Shown: in pieces, positions 1-11,990 of the stretch
Layout: each line of letters begins with the position of its first letter
Position numbering within the stretch: position 1 is the stretch's first letter
Source of the DNA: Proteles cristata cristata
Taxonomy: Eukaryota > Chordata > Mammalia > Carnivora > Hyaenidae
Length of the DNA stretch: 64,000 bases
Reading direction: 5' to 3'
Assembly (NCBI GenBank): GCA_017311185.1
Contig: JAESUZ010003110.1
Coordinates: 124,001 to 188,000, forward strand
Made by a program: the position numbers and the translations under genes
The notes under the pieces: generated by a model
Databases searched by the model: none
What the model was told of the DNA's origin: nothing
The model's input: the letters and a program-made list of their open reading frames with translations, nothing else

Positions 1-1240
1 CTATATAACTAGAGCAAATTAAAATCCATAAATCTGTGTGTCAGAGTGGGTGGTAAACTTGGATGGTTGTTAACATTAGTCTCCTAGGGAGCAGCCAAAC
101 CAGAACTGTAAATATTTATCTCTTAAAGGCTCCCTAGGGCAGAATTGAGCAATCCTGGACCCAGTCATACACACAAAGTTAAAACGGCTTCTCCAGCTGT
201 CCTCATGTAAGACATAAGAAACTATTGTTAAGGCCAGTTCAGTAGAGCATGATCAAGGATGTTGGAAGGATTCTTATGTGCTTGTGAAACAAATCTTGAT
301 TCTTACATGGACAGACAGACATGTTTAAATATGCTTAACTTCCTGTGTAGGAAAGCACAAATGAGACTGTGGAGGGATCCACAGTGTAATCAGCTACTAC
401 TTTCAATGGGCACCAGTACAATTGCCCTGGTACCTGCTCTTTCTGGCACCATTTCTATAAATTCAAGAATCCAAATCCCAGATGGATTCAAATTTGTGAC
501 TATAAGCTATTACTCTTATTTGAGAGTTAATATCATTGTCCTGCCTACATTGTATTTGAGGTTCCATCGGCTCAATTCAAATTTTATTGAGTACCTACAG
601 TGTACAAGATACGCACTTGAATCCTGGCAACTGGGTTTTGATGACAAGGCTCACATGGTAACTAGGCAGTCTCAGCTTTTCAGGAATGATGACCCTCAAT
701 CGCTGAAACGTTCAGTTTCATACAGTCTTTTCCTTGTCATGTGTTTATTGTATATGTACTATAACTAGACTAATAAAGTCTAAAGACATTAAAGTTATCT
801 AAACTATACCAAGGATTTCATTTTCCCTCCCCCATTCTGCATGAACTGATAACCACAGCTTGTGATCCAGGTGCCCCCTTAAGGTGGAGCTGGCATGCCT
901 GATTCATTCGCTGAAATAAGCAGAAGATTGTATTTGCAAGTTGAAAGCACGCAGCCAACTTAAGCTGTGTTTTCTTTTGGCACAGAGGAGACGCACCCCA
1001 GGTGTACACTGGTGGCTCCAGAACAAAGCCTCAACACTCACCTTACGGTAATTCCTATGTATATTGAATACAGTCTTTAAAGGTATGAAAACATTTTCAA
1101 AATGGTGCAGGTGGGGGAACAGGTAACATTTTTTCTTGGGTACCACAACTTCTAATGTCTATGTATAAACTGGGAATCTAGGGTAGGTGTTTCTAGGGGA
1201 GAGTAGTTTGAAAGATGGAAAATTTTTAGAAAGGCAGCAT
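1..1240. other. sequence upstream of NXPE4, no feature recognised
   Basis: There is a 169-codon open frame at 259-768, but it has no family resemblance, no splice context and no codon bias I can see. The stretch looks like ordinary single-copy non-coding DNA. Confidence 0.4.
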
Positions 1241-1253
1241 TTAATGATTTTTT

Positions 1254-1471
1254 AAAAAATATTTATTTCTAGGAGAGAGAGAGAGAGAGAGAGAGACAGC
1301 GTGAACAGGGGAGGGTCAGAGAGAGAGGGAGACATAGACTCTGAAATAGGCTCCAGGCTCTGAGCCGGCAGTCAGCACAGAGCCCGAGGCGGGGCCCGAA
1401 CCCACGAACCGCGAGATCATGACCTAAGCGGAAGTCGGACGCTTAACCGACTAAGCCACTCAGGCGCCCCA
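1254..1471 (-). repeat. carnivore SINE (SINEC), antisense
   Basis: The copy runs from the A/T tail at the left to CAGGCGCCCC at the right. The reverse complement has the A-box-like and B-box-like tRNA head. It is flanked by a probable target-site duplication TTAATGATTTTTT (1241-1253 and 1472-1484). Confidence 0.9.
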
Positions 1472-1484
1472 TTAATGATTTTTT

Positions 1485-1681
1485 TAAATACTTCTTTATT
1501 TGAGAGAGAGAGAGAGCAAGAGCAGGGGTGGGGGAAGGGCAGAGGGAAATGGGGACCAAGGATCCAAAGTGGGCTCTATGTTGACAGCAGAGAGCCTGGT
1601 GCAGGGCTCAAACTCATGAACCATGAGATCATGACCTGAGCCAAATTCAGCCACCTAACCGACTGAGCCACCCAGGCACCA
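1485..1681 (-). repeat. carnivore SINE, antisense, older copy
   Basis: This is a diverged SINEC with the GAGAGAGAG tract and CCACCCAGGCACC end, placed directly after the previous SINE in the same orientation. Confidence 0.85.
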
Positions 1682-2352
1682 CTAAGCAATCTCCTTTTAA
1701 AATACAACTTCAAGTTCTTGCACAAAGACAGAAATTAAGATGTAACAATGGAAAAACACTGAAGTTTATAAATCTAAGTTTTAAAATCTTTGTAAGCTTC
1801 AGTGGTACTAGAAAGGCTCGTGAAGACAAGAATAAGGAGCGTAATTAGAATTGTAATAAGGATGCTGCAAAAATGAAGCTACATTAAAAGGGCCTGGAGA
1901 TAATATGCTGATCACAGTCAACATTTGCCAAGGTGTTCTGTGACTACGTTTTGTGTTTGAGGGAAGAGTATAAGAACCCTGTCAGGTGAAAAACTAGCCT
2001 GGAGACTTCACCTCAACAATCCTGTACCTTCCTGGCCATAACCAAGTTCACGCTGATCCTGTGGTTCATATATTTATTGTCCATTATGCTTGAAAGACTC
2101 CCACCCACTTTAACCACTCAAAAGCCTGATGTGGGCAAGATAAATGGTCCTCAGTTTCATAGAGTCCATGACAAGTTGATAGCCAAAGATGGCAGTTGGC
2201 GGGATAGTAAAAGATATTGGGGTAGGAGCGAGGCAAAGTTCTGTGCTGGTAGAAACTTACTGAGGATGAGAGAATCAAGAGTTATAAATTTTCTATGTGT
2301 TTCTGCATTTCTCTTCTGCGTGTCTGTGCTTGTTTTATATTCTCTCTTGCAG
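1682..2352. other. non-repetitive sequence before the first NXPE4 coding exon
   Basis: No repeat or ORF is recognised. A 5' UTR exon or promoter of NXPE4 could lie here or further upstream, but I see no decisive TATA or CpG-rich element. The open frame entering from 2077 is discussed under the first exon. Confidence 0.3.
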
Positions 2353-2424
2353 GAGTCACTGTTGGTACTATTGTTTGTATTTGCCTCCTGCATCACGTTT
2401 ATGGTTTTCCAAAGCTCCACAAAG
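2353..2424 (+). CDS. NXPE4: NXPE4 coding exon encoding the N-terminal hydrophobic anchor
   Basis: The frame reads ESLLVLLFVFASCITFMVFQ then SSTK and ends exactly at AAG before a GTAGGA donor at 2425 (phase 0). It is a single hydrophobic segment of about 18 residues, suiting a signal anchor, followed by the polar stem. It parallels the equivalent exon of the NXPE1-like gene at 63337-63440, which ends in the same CTCCACAAAG and GTAGGA. The 5' edge is uncertain. A good acceptor (TCTCTCTTGCAG) ends at 2352, which would place the initiator Met in an upstream exon I cannot identify. Alternatively the frame is open upstream to an in-frame ATG at 2266, giving a longer hydrophobic N-terminus. Confidence 0.7.
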
Positions 2425-2602
2425 GTAGGAATCTTCTTTCTGTGTCTTACACAAGTATATTTTTACTTCCTACTTCACCTGTTCTAGGAAAGTCCAAACA
2501 AGCAGAGTTCTACATCATAGTATGAGAATTTGAACAGCTTACACAACCTTGAAAAACTAACGTATTTGATAACCTTTATGTAGCATGGGAGAGGAAAATC
2601 GT

Positions 2603-2642
2603 GTGTGTGTGTATGTGTGTGTATACACGTGCATGCACACAT
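2603..2642. repeat. (TG)n-rich microsatellite
   Basis: Short interrupted TGTGTG/CACACA tract in NXPE4 intron 1. Confidence 0.8.
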
Positions 2643-3871
2643 TCTTCCTCTGTCACATACGCACCTGTAATGATTTTCTCCCAGTGTGTAGCTTGTTTGT
2701 TCATCTTCTTTAATGAAAGTTCTGGACCTTTTCATGTTTATATAGTAAAATTTGCCTTTCTTTTTAAACAGTCAATTCTTTTTGAGTATTAAGAAACCCT
2801 TCCCTACTTCAGTGTCAGATTATTTATCTAAATATTCTTTTTAAACCTTTAAAGGTTGCTTTAGACCTTTAATACTGTGATGGATCTGAGTTTTTTCTTG
2901 GCTGATTTTTGTTTGCATGTGGATGATCACCTTTTCCATTCTTCTTAATTTGTAGTTGTTCTGTGCCAATTTGTTACATTTTTTGTCATATGTCAAACTT
3001 TCTGATAAGTACAGGCCCTCCCCCATTTGTACTACCCCATTGACCAATGTATCTTTCCCACATCAATACTACATTGCTATAATTAATAATAATTAGCTTC
3101 ATAGTTACTCTTGAAAACTTATAGGTCAAGCTACCCTTGTTAATCTACTTCGCAAGGCTCCTGGCTGATCATGGCCCTTTACTCTTTCTTTATATGTTTT
3201 ACAGTTGGTCTGTCAAATTTGATAGGAAAACCTTAGTTACATTTTATGTGTGCTATATTAACCATGTAGATCAAATTGGGAAAACTGACATGTTCATAAT
3301 ATTTTGTGCTTTGGCAATATGTAATCCCCATTTATTTAGGTCTTCAGGATCAATCAGTAAATTTAAAAATGTCTGTATATGTGTCTGATATATCTTTTAT
3401 TAGATTTATAGCTAGGCACGACTTTATAATTTTTTGTTGCTGTTGTAAATCGTGTTTTTTAAATACATTTTCTAATTCCTTGTTGCTGATGGAAAGGAAT
3501 ACAGTTGACTTTTGCATATTGACCAGAAAGATGTTGTTTTCCATGATCTCTGATTCATTAATTTATGGATGTAAAGATCACCTGGCATGTCTCTGAAGAT
3601 AGAAATATACTTATTTTAAAGTTCTGCTTTTCTTTTTCTTTTCCTTTGTTTTTTCTTTATTGAACTTTGCATGGAGTATAATTCTTTCATGCTAAAAATT
3701 ACTTAAATTACTTTAAACTTTTATTTGAAGCTATAGCAATTTAAAAATTATCTGATAATTATAATCTCATAATATCTGATGGTTAAGACATTACTATGAT
3801 AATGTTACTATCTTTAAGTTTATTATTTTTATCTAGTTCCTATAGCAACTAAAATAGGGTTTTGTAAAAAA

Positions 3872-4090
3872 AATTTTTTTAATGTTTTTTATTTATTTCT
3901 GAGAGAGAGAGAGAGACAGCATGAGCAGGGGAGGGTCAGAGAGAGAGAGGAAGACAGAGAATCTGAAACAGGCTCTGGGCTCTGAGCTGGCTGTCAGCCC
4001 AGAGCCCGACGCGGGGCTCGAACCGAGGAATTGAGATCATGACCTGAGCTGAAGTTGGACACCTAACCGACTGAGCCACCCAGGCACCCC
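3872..4090 (-). repeat. carnivore SINE, antisense
   Basis: Poly-T-like left edge, GAGAGAGAGAGA tract, and CCCGACGCGGGGCTCGAACC B-box complement, ending GCCACCCAGGCACCCC. Confidence 0.9.
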
Positions 4091-4430
4091 TAAGATAGGT
4101 TTTTAAGTTTCTAATTATTGTGGATTTCTTTATCTGTCCCTTTAATTCTGGCAATTTCTGTTTCATATATAAATACATGTATGTGTCAGCACATGGACAT
4201 TTATGATTGCTATGTTTTCTAACAAATTGACCCTTACCACTATTAAGTGTCCATCTTTATATCTGGGTAAATGCTTTCTCTTGAAGTCTATTTTATCATT
4301 AATATTAGCTTTTTTATGCTTAAATGGTATATTATTTTTCATCCATTTACTTTCAGTCTATAGGTAACTTCATACTTAAACTACATTCTTGGTAGACAGC
4401 AAATAGTTGGGTCTTGCTTTTTTATCTTTA

Positions 4431-4540
4431 GGTGCACCTGGCTGGCTCAGTCAACAGAGTACATGATTCTTGATTTTGGGACTGTGAGTTCAAACCCCAC
4501 ATTGTATTTAGAGATTACTTTAAAATAAAATTTAAAAAAT
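4431..4540 (+). repeat. short, old carnivore SINE, sense
   Basis: It begins GGTGCACCTGGCTGGCTCAG, has a B-box-like GAGTTCAAACCCC, and then a short tail 'gagattactttaaaataaaa'. This is the older short SINEC form rather than the long CT-rich one. Confidence 0.75.
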
Positions 4541-4559
4541 ATGTTTATTCAACTTATTG

Positions 4560-5577
4560 GTTTTTTTAATGTTCATTTTTTTCAATTATTTATTTATTTA
4601 TTTTATTTATTTTTTTTTTTTTACAAATAGTGTGTCAGGTTGTTTTCCATATAACACCCAGTGCTCATCCCCACAAGTGCCCCCTTCAATGCCCATCCCC
4701 CCACACACACACCCATCAGTCCTTAGTTTGTTCTCAGCATTTAAGAGTCTCTCATGGTTTGCCTCTCTCCCTTTCCCCCACCATTTCCCCCTTCTTCTCC
4801 CCATGGTCCTCCATTAAGTTCCTCCTAATCCTCCTATATGTGCAAACATATGATATTTGTCCTTCTCTGCCTGACTTATTTCGCTCAGCATAACACCCTC
4901 AAGGTCCATCCATGTTGCTACACATGGCAGATGGCCAACAGACACATGAAACGATGCTCAGCATCCCTCCTCATCAGGGAAATACACATCAAAACCACAC
5001 TGAGATACCACCTCATGCCAGTCAGAGTGGCTAAAATGAGCAAATCAGAGGACTCTAAATGCTGCGAGGATGTGGAGAAATGGGCCCCCTCCTACACTGT
5101 TGGTGGGAATGTAAACTGGTACAGCCCCTCTGGAAAACAGTGTGGAGGTTCCTCAAAAATCTAACAATAGAACTCCCCTAGGACCCAGCAATAGCGCTGC
5201 TAGGAATTTACCCAAGGGATACAGGAATGCTGATGCATAGGAGCACATGTACCCCAATGTTCATAGCAGCACTCTCCACAATAGCCAAACCATGGAAAGA
5301 GCCTAAGTGTCCATCAACGGACGAATGGATCAAGAAGATGTGGTTTATCTATACGATGGAATACTACATGGCAATGAGAAATAATGTTCATATTTTTTAG
5401 TTTGAGAGAGAGTAGGGTAGGGGTGGGGGGAGAGAGAGGAGGAGAGCGAATCTCAAGCAGACTCCCTGCTGTCAGCGCAGAGCCTGATGTGGGGCTCAAA
5501 ATCACTAACCATGACCTCATGACCTGAGCCAAAATCAACAGTCAGCTTGACTGACTGAGACACGCAGGCACCCCTAG
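4560..5577 (-). repeat. carnivore SINE, antisense, split by an L1 insertion
   Basis: The SINE's A/T tail is at 4560-4580 and its body resumes at about 5384-5577 (GAGAGAGAG, CACGCAGGCACCCC). The whole is flanked by TCAACTTATTG at 4549-4559 and again at 5578-5588, its target-site duplication. An L1 landed in its tail. Confidence 0.75.
4581..5383 (-). mobile_element. 5'-truncated L1 with twin-priming inversion
   Basis: The left part (4581-4927) is the antisense L1 3' end, including the block 'atataacacccagtgctc'. At about 4927-4931 the orientation flips. From there to about 5383 the sequence is L1 ORF2 C-terminal coding in sense, with a frame from 4838 containing [20 protein letters not shown]. 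The sense part ends at the ORF2 position where the antisense part begins, as expected for twin priming. Duplicated AATGTTCATTTTTT-like sequence flanks it (4567-4580 and about 5384-5398). Confidence 0.85.
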
Positions 5578-5889
5578 TCAACTTATTGTTAATGAAATTA
5601 ATGAGTAGGTTTAAATCCACCAACTTGCTGTTTGTTTTCTCTTTGGCCCTTCTCTTCCTCTTTTGGGATGAATTGAATTGTTTCAGAATTTCCTTTTAGC
5701 TTCTTTATAATTTTTACAGCTATAAGGGTTTGTTTTTTAAGTGTTTCCTTTAGGGATTATTATACACATTCTTTTATAGTTAGTATCATGCTACTTCATG
5801 TAATCTGTACTAACATTTACTTCCATTGACTCGCCACCCCATTCTTATTGCTGCAGCTGTCATATTATTACAAAATTGGTTTTTACTTT

Positions 5890-6114
5890 TTTTTTTTAAT
5901 ATTTTTATTTATTTCTGGGAGAGAGCACGCGAGAGAGACAGCGTGAGCAGGGGAGGGTCAGAGAGAGAGGGAGTCACAGACTCTGAAACAGGCTCTAGGC
6001 TCTGTGTTGGCAGTCAGCACAGAGCCCGACGCGGGACACGAACCCACGAACCGGGAGATCATGACCTAAGCGAAAGTCGGACGCTTAACCGACTAAGCCA
6101 CCCAGGCGCCCCAG
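5890..6114 (-). repeat. young carnivore SINE, antisense
   Basis: Well-preserved copy ending AGCCACCCAGGCGCCCC with a 14-bp exact target-site duplication TTGGTTTTTACTTT (5876-5889 and 6115-6128). Confidence 0.95.
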
Positions 6115-6148
6115 TTGGTTTTTACTTTAAATAATCACATGCATTTTA

Positions 6149-6327
6149 GGGGTGCCTGGGTGGCTTAGTCAGTTGAGCATCTAACTTTGGCTCCAGTCAT
6201 GAACTTACAGTTTGTGAGGTCAGGCCCTGCATCAGGGCATGAAGCCTCCTTTGGATCCTCTGTGCCCCTATCTCTCTGTCTCTCCCCTGCTTGTGCTCCT
6301 TCTCTCTCAAAAATAAGTAAACATTTT
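6149..6327 (+). repeat. carnivore SINE, sense
   Basis: Starts GGGGTGCCTGGGTGGCTTAG and ends in CAAAAATAAGTAAACATTTT. It abuts the next SINE in the same orientation. Confidence 0.9.
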
Positions 6328-6540
6328 GGGGCACCTGGGTGGCTCAGTCAGTTAAGCATCCGACTCTTGGGTTTCGGCTCAGGTCATAATTTCACAGTTC
6401 ATGAGATCGATCCCCCCATTAGGCTACGCACTCACGGTCAGAACCTGCATGGGATTCCTTCTCTCTTTCCCCCTCTCTGCCCCTCCGGTGCTCGTATTCT
6501 CTCTCTCTCAAAATTAATACATAAACCTAAAAATTTTTTT
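6328..6540 (+). repeat. carnivore SINE, sense, tandem to the previous copy
   Basis: Starts GGGGCACCTGGGTGGCTCAG immediately at the tail of the preceding SINE, indicating insertion into its A-rich tail. Confidence 0.9.
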
Positions 6541-7678
6541 AATAATTATATTCATTTTAGAGAAATTAGGAGACAAACACATAGTATTTTATATTTAGCC
6601 CTATAGATACCATTTCTGGTGGTGTTCATTCCTTCCAGAAGATCCATGTTTCTATTTGTCTAATTTCCCTTCTCCCTGAAGAACTTGAGTTAGCACCCCT
6701 TATAATGCGAGTCCATTGCTATTCCTTATTCCAAGTTCAACTTCCCTCTAGTATCAGTCTGCTTGTGGTCACTCTCCAGCGCTTATAGAAAGGATTTTCT
6801 TTGTTTTTGGTTTAGAGTTTATTGTTACCTGCAAAATTGGTCTAACACAAGTTATTCTGCCTTTATCGAAAGTTCTGAGATAATACTATAATTACTGTGA
6901 TTATCATTTTTATTTGATAGTTTAATATTTTCTTTATAGAAACATTTTTATTTATCAAACAATGGAGAAAGTAATAAAAACACTAAGTGAATACCAGGTA
7001 CCATGCCCAATGCTTTTCATGTGTTAGCCCATTAATACAATAACATATCAGATGTTTACTTTCATGACTCCGTTTTTTAGGTGATGAAACTGATCAACAG
7101 AGAAATTAAGAAACAACCAAGATTGTGCAACTAGTGGGTGACAGAGTTTGGTTTTAATCCAGGCAAATATCCCTAAAAATGAGCTAGCCAGTGTAGTAAG
7201 CATTTTGTAAGACTAGAATTCTCATTCACTGCTGCTTCAGGCACAGACTGGTGCCACATTTCTGAAAAATTATTTCCCAGCTTGTATTAAGAGCTTCAGC
7301 AGTATTCACCACATTAACCAATAATTTTCTGAGTTCTTAGCAAATAACCTGGATTGTAAAGACTTACACCAAAAGGTGTTCTTTGCAGAATTATAAAAGT
7401 TGAGTGTAATAAATGTCCAAAAGATGAAAATAGGTAAACTGTTAAGTTGTATCCATAGGCTGGAATACTATGTGAGCCAGCGACATGAGGTGAAGTTTTT
7501 AACATTATTTTTTTAAGTCAAAATTCATTAGTAATATTCAGCTTCTTCACAATCATGTTCAATCGCATACAGACACCAAAATGTTAATAGTAGTTATCAG
7601 TAGTTGGCATATTGTCACTGATTTATATTCCCTATACAGTTTCATGTCTCCCATTTTTAATAATCAATGTTATTTCAG
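6541..7678. other. intron 1 sequence with one MIR
   Basis: About 6560-6860 resembles old antisense L1. 7000-7175 reads as a reverse MIR. The rest is AT-rich and unassigned. Confidence 0.4.
7000..7175 (-). repeat. MIR element
   Basis: It contains degenerate MIR landmarks in reverse: 'ccatgcccaatgctttt', 'gatgaaactgatcaacagag' and 'gtgcaactagtgggtgaca'. Confidence 0.65.
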
Positions 7679-7912
7679 GAGCACCTGGGTGGCTCAATAG
7701 GTTAAGCTTCTTACCTTTGATTGCAGCTTAGGTCATGATCTGTGAGACTGAGCCCCACGTTGGGCTCCACACTGACAGAACAAAGCCTGCTTCGGATTTT
7801 CTCTCTCCTTCTCTCTGCACTTCCCCTGTTCACATGGATGCTCCCAGTCTCTCTCTCAAAATAAATAAACTCTAAAAAAAAAAAAGAAAGAAAGAAAGGA
7901 AGAAGGAAGGAA
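7679..7912 (+). repeat. carnivore SINE, sense, with GAAA/GGAA-rich tail
   Basis: Starts GAGCACCTGGGTGGCTCAAT. The poly-A tail has decayed into GAAAGAAAGGAAGG microsatellite sequence. Confidence 0.9.
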
Positions 7913-8263
7913 AAGCATTTTATAATCAGTTACTTTATGATTAGAAAATAAGCATTGTTATAAACCTATATTTATTATCTATTAAGTTAACTGAGACAAG
8001 CTGAAAAATACTAATATCATAAAACATTTAAGCAAAGTATAAAACATCAGGGGGAAAAATCATATTTTACATAAAAGCCCCTGCATCTTAAACATGTTCT
8101 TAAGAATATTTTTAATGACTGAATTCTAGTTTTAAGATTATATCATAATCTTAAATATTTTTAAATATAATAATCTTAAATATAATAATAAAACAATAAA
8201 CATTTGTGTGCTATGCAGTTAAAAAACATTTTCACATCTTCACAAATGCCCAGTGAAAGTGCA

Positions 8264-8472
8264 TTTAAAAAAAAACTTTTTAATGTTTATTTTTGAGAGA
8301 AATATCATGAGTTGGGGAGGGGCAGGGAAAGAGAAAGACACAGAATTTGAAGCAGGCTCCAGGCTCCCAGCTGTCAGCACAGAGCCCAGCGTGGGGCTAG
8401 AACTCACAAACTGTGAGATCATGACCCACGCTGAAGATGGATGCTCAACCAACTGAGCCACCCAAGTGCCCC
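8264..8472 (-). repeat. carnivore SINE, antisense
   Basis: Ends GAGCCACCCAAGTGCCCC; has the AGAACTCACAAACTGTGAGA complement of the B-box region. Confidence 0.9.
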
Positions 8473-8569
8473 AGTAAAAATGTATTTTATCATGACCACC
8501 TTAGGGAAGAAGATCCTAGAAACCAAAATAGATGAGCCAGTGAAAAGTGGAGTTCTACACCATATTTGA

Positions 8570-9465
<896 letters not shown>

Positions 9466-9958
9466 TAAGTAATTATTTCCGGAGACTACCTGGGAGAATA
9501 TCATAATGGTTTAACCTATGTGTTGATCCAATGAAAGTGCTATGACTATGTCAGTGTTGGCACTCTATAAAGAGCCATTTTAGAAAAGATCTGTGAATTC
9601 ATTTGGGGACAGTGTTTATTTTCCAGTAGTCCCTAATCTTTTTGAATATTTAACTCTTATCATTGAAACAAAAAGAAACACAAACAGAATAAAAGCTAAA
9701 AGGGAATGAGAAATACTCATGTAACTAAATGCTCAAATATATTCTTACCTCCATAAATTACCTTGCACACTTTCTGGGTATCTGCACCCCCTAGACTGAT
9801 AAACACAGAAAAGGGAAATTAATCAGTGGCCTGGAACTGTGAGCACAGTAGTCAATTATTAGAATTAGGAAGTAACTGAAGCAATAGATAATGTGGCTTC
9901 TTGATTTCCTGATCTTAGAGGTCACCTGCAGATTATTTCCTGTATTTGCCTCTTCAAG

Positions 9959-10017
9959 GTCAAATGTGGGTGTAGAGATTATGGAAAACAACACCATTAG
10001 TGTCTCCAAATGCAACA
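9959..10017 (+). CDS. NXPE4: NXPE4 small linker exon
   Basis: This 59-nt exon is flanked by a TTGCCTCTTCAAG acceptor and a GTAAGT donor. Joined to the preceding exon (split codon AG|G) it reads SNVGVEIMENNTISVSKCN plus one base, so it exits in phase 1. This is the short segment between the two domains of NXPE proteins. It appears one codon shorter than the human protein as I remember it, around MENN, and the frame is not affected. It lies only 494 bp after the large exon. Confidence 0.8.
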
Positions 10018-10061
10018 GTAAGTTCTCTTTGTGATAATGAGTGGTGCTTAATACTAAACAC

Positions 10062-10287
10062 TTTTTGTTTGTTTGTTTGTTTGTTTGTACAGAGAGATCA
10101 AGAAGAGAAAGAGAGAGAGTTGAGTGAGTGCAGGAGAGGGGCAGAGAGAGAGGAAGAGAATCCCAAACAGATTCCATGCTGTCAGCACAGAGTCCAATGC
10201 AGGGCTCAATCCCACGGATTGCAAGATCATGACCTGAGTTGATCTCAAACGTCAGACACTTAACAGACTGAGCCACCCAGATGCCCC
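10062..10287 (-). repeat. carnivore SINE, antisense, with (TTTG)n tail
   Basis: The tail has become GTTTGTTTGTTTGTTTG and the body ends GAGCCACCCAGATGCCCC. It sits 45 bp after the NXPE4 59-nt exon. Confidence 0.9.
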
Positions 10288-10668
10288 AGCACTAAATCCA
10301 TTTAAAGCATTCCTTTCTTCTGGTGGACTTATTCATTGTTACCAGACCCACTGGTACTCTGCCTATCAGGCTTCTCTGTGGCGAGCCAACATATCAGTTA
10401 CCCAAGTGAATAAATGATTGGAATCACTAGGATATCATAAACCTGTTTTAAGAAATGTAACTCATCATTAATCTATTTATCAGACAACATATTACCTGAC
10501 CATCCAACACGAAAAATATCAAAAGTCTCTCCCAACTTACACCTAGGTATTTACCCCTCCACACCACCACCATCATCCCCTTTCCACATCACAAAGAACC
10601 CAAAAATCACCATCTAGAGGTTTTCAGCCTACCATCTGAGAGTTAGTTCATTAAAAAAAAATGGGGAG
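10288..10668. other. NXPE4 intron 3, unique sequence
   Basis: No repeat recognised, and no match to the missing NXPE exon. Confidence 0.4.
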
Positions 10669-10903
10669 GGGGTGCCTGGGTGTCTTAGTCAGTTAAGGGT
10701 CTGACTCTTGATTTCAGCTCAGGTCCCAATCTCACGGTTCATGAGTTTTGAAACCCTTGTCGGGCCCTGTGCTGATGGCACAAAACCAGCTTGGGATTCT
10801 CTCTCCCTCTCTCTCCCCCTCCTTCACTTGTGTGTGTGCGCTCTTGCTCGCTCTCGCTCTCTCGCTCGCTCGCGCTCTCTCTCAAAAATAAACTTAAAAA
10901 AAA
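10669..10903 (+). repeat. carnivore SINE, sense
   Basis: Starts GGGGGTGCCTGGGTGTCTTAG. The CT-rich part is expanded to CTCGCTCGCTCGCGCTCTCT. Confidence 0.9.
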
Positions 10904-11435
10904 GTTGATTACAGTTCCCCTCTTGGTTTTTGCTGCCTTTCAAAACATTCTAACATAAAATAGCACCTCCACACTTACATTTATTAATTTCTCTTCAATT
11001 TCTTTGACTTCAAATATCTGAAGAAATTTCTCTTTCAAATGATTTAAGGCAAAATCTTTTGTGTCTCTGTAAATTCAGCATCAACAGATTGATAATTGCT
11101 GCTAAACTTACTTGCACTGAAGTTTAAACATGTACCTAAAAGAAGAGATGTCATTTTTTGCCCAAATACACTCATGCCACGCGTTAAAATATTAAACTAC
11201 TTCTTTCGTTGGTGAACATTCACCAAGAGCCATTCGGATTCCCAGACTCCTCACAAACCACTGGCTCATGGGTTGATGCCTGGCCTATTTTGGATCTCCA
11301 GAACTCTACTCCAGCCTGCAGCCTTTTCCATGTGAACTGCCCAAGTGCCAACACAAACTAGTTCTTAATTATTTTTTATGTTACTCTGCATTTAACACAA
11401 AGGATTTATGAGTATTTTTCTTTTTTGCTTCTATT
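10904..11435. other. NXPE4 intron 3, unique sequence
   Basis: Nothing recognised. I looked here for the GDS-containing NXPE exon and did not find it. Confidence 0.4.
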
Positions 11436-11884
11436 AAGTGTCTCTTTTCTTAAAGTATAATTGACATGTACTTTCCTATTATTTTTAGTATATATCCCAG
11501 TGATTTGATATTTTTATACATTAAGAAATGATCCCCATGATGTCCAGTCACCATGCAAAATTATTACAGTGTTACATGTACTTTACACCCCATGACTTGT
11601 TTGAGTTTCAACTGGAAGTTTGTACCTTTTAATCCCCTTCACCTATTTCACCTGCACCCTAATCTCTCCCCACTCTGCTAACCAACAGTTTTCTGTATCT
11701 ATATGTCCTGTCTTGTTTTGTTCATTTGTTTTCGTTTTTTAGATTCCCCATATAAGTGAAATTATAAGACATTTATTTGTCTTCTCCTGTTGGACTTATT
11801 TCCCTTGGCATAATACCCTCTAGGTTCATCCATGCTGTTGTAAATGGCAAGATCTCATTCTTTTTTTATGGCTCACTTACATTC

Positions 11885-11887
<3 letters not shown>

Positions 11888-11928
<41 letters not shown>

Positions 11929-11990
11929 ACATAAATATATACACACACATATACATTTTGTAAATATATATACCACACACACACACACAC
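11888..11990. repeat. (TG)n and (CA)n microsatellites
   Basis: A TG run at 11888-11926, then AT-rich sequence, then CACACACACACACA at about 11974-11990, all inside the old L1. Confidence 0.9.

Larger units (their letters stand above)
2830..6860 (-). mobile_element. old antisense L1 fragments, broken by younger insertions
   Basis: Several blocks read as reverse-complement L1 ORF2. One is around 3420-3600, another is at 4210-4420 (the 'ttgaagtctattttatc ... ttactttcagtctata' block of the endonuclease region), and similar-looking sequence lies at 5590-5870 and 6560-6850. They are heavily mutated and separated by SINEs and one younger L1. The outer limits are approximate, and some of the stretch may be unique sequence. 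Confidence 0.45.

Noticed and set aside
259..768. 169-codon open frame as a gene
   Set aside because: No family resemblance, no splice or promoter context, and a composition like the surrounding non-coding DNA. One such frame is expected by chance in 64 kb.
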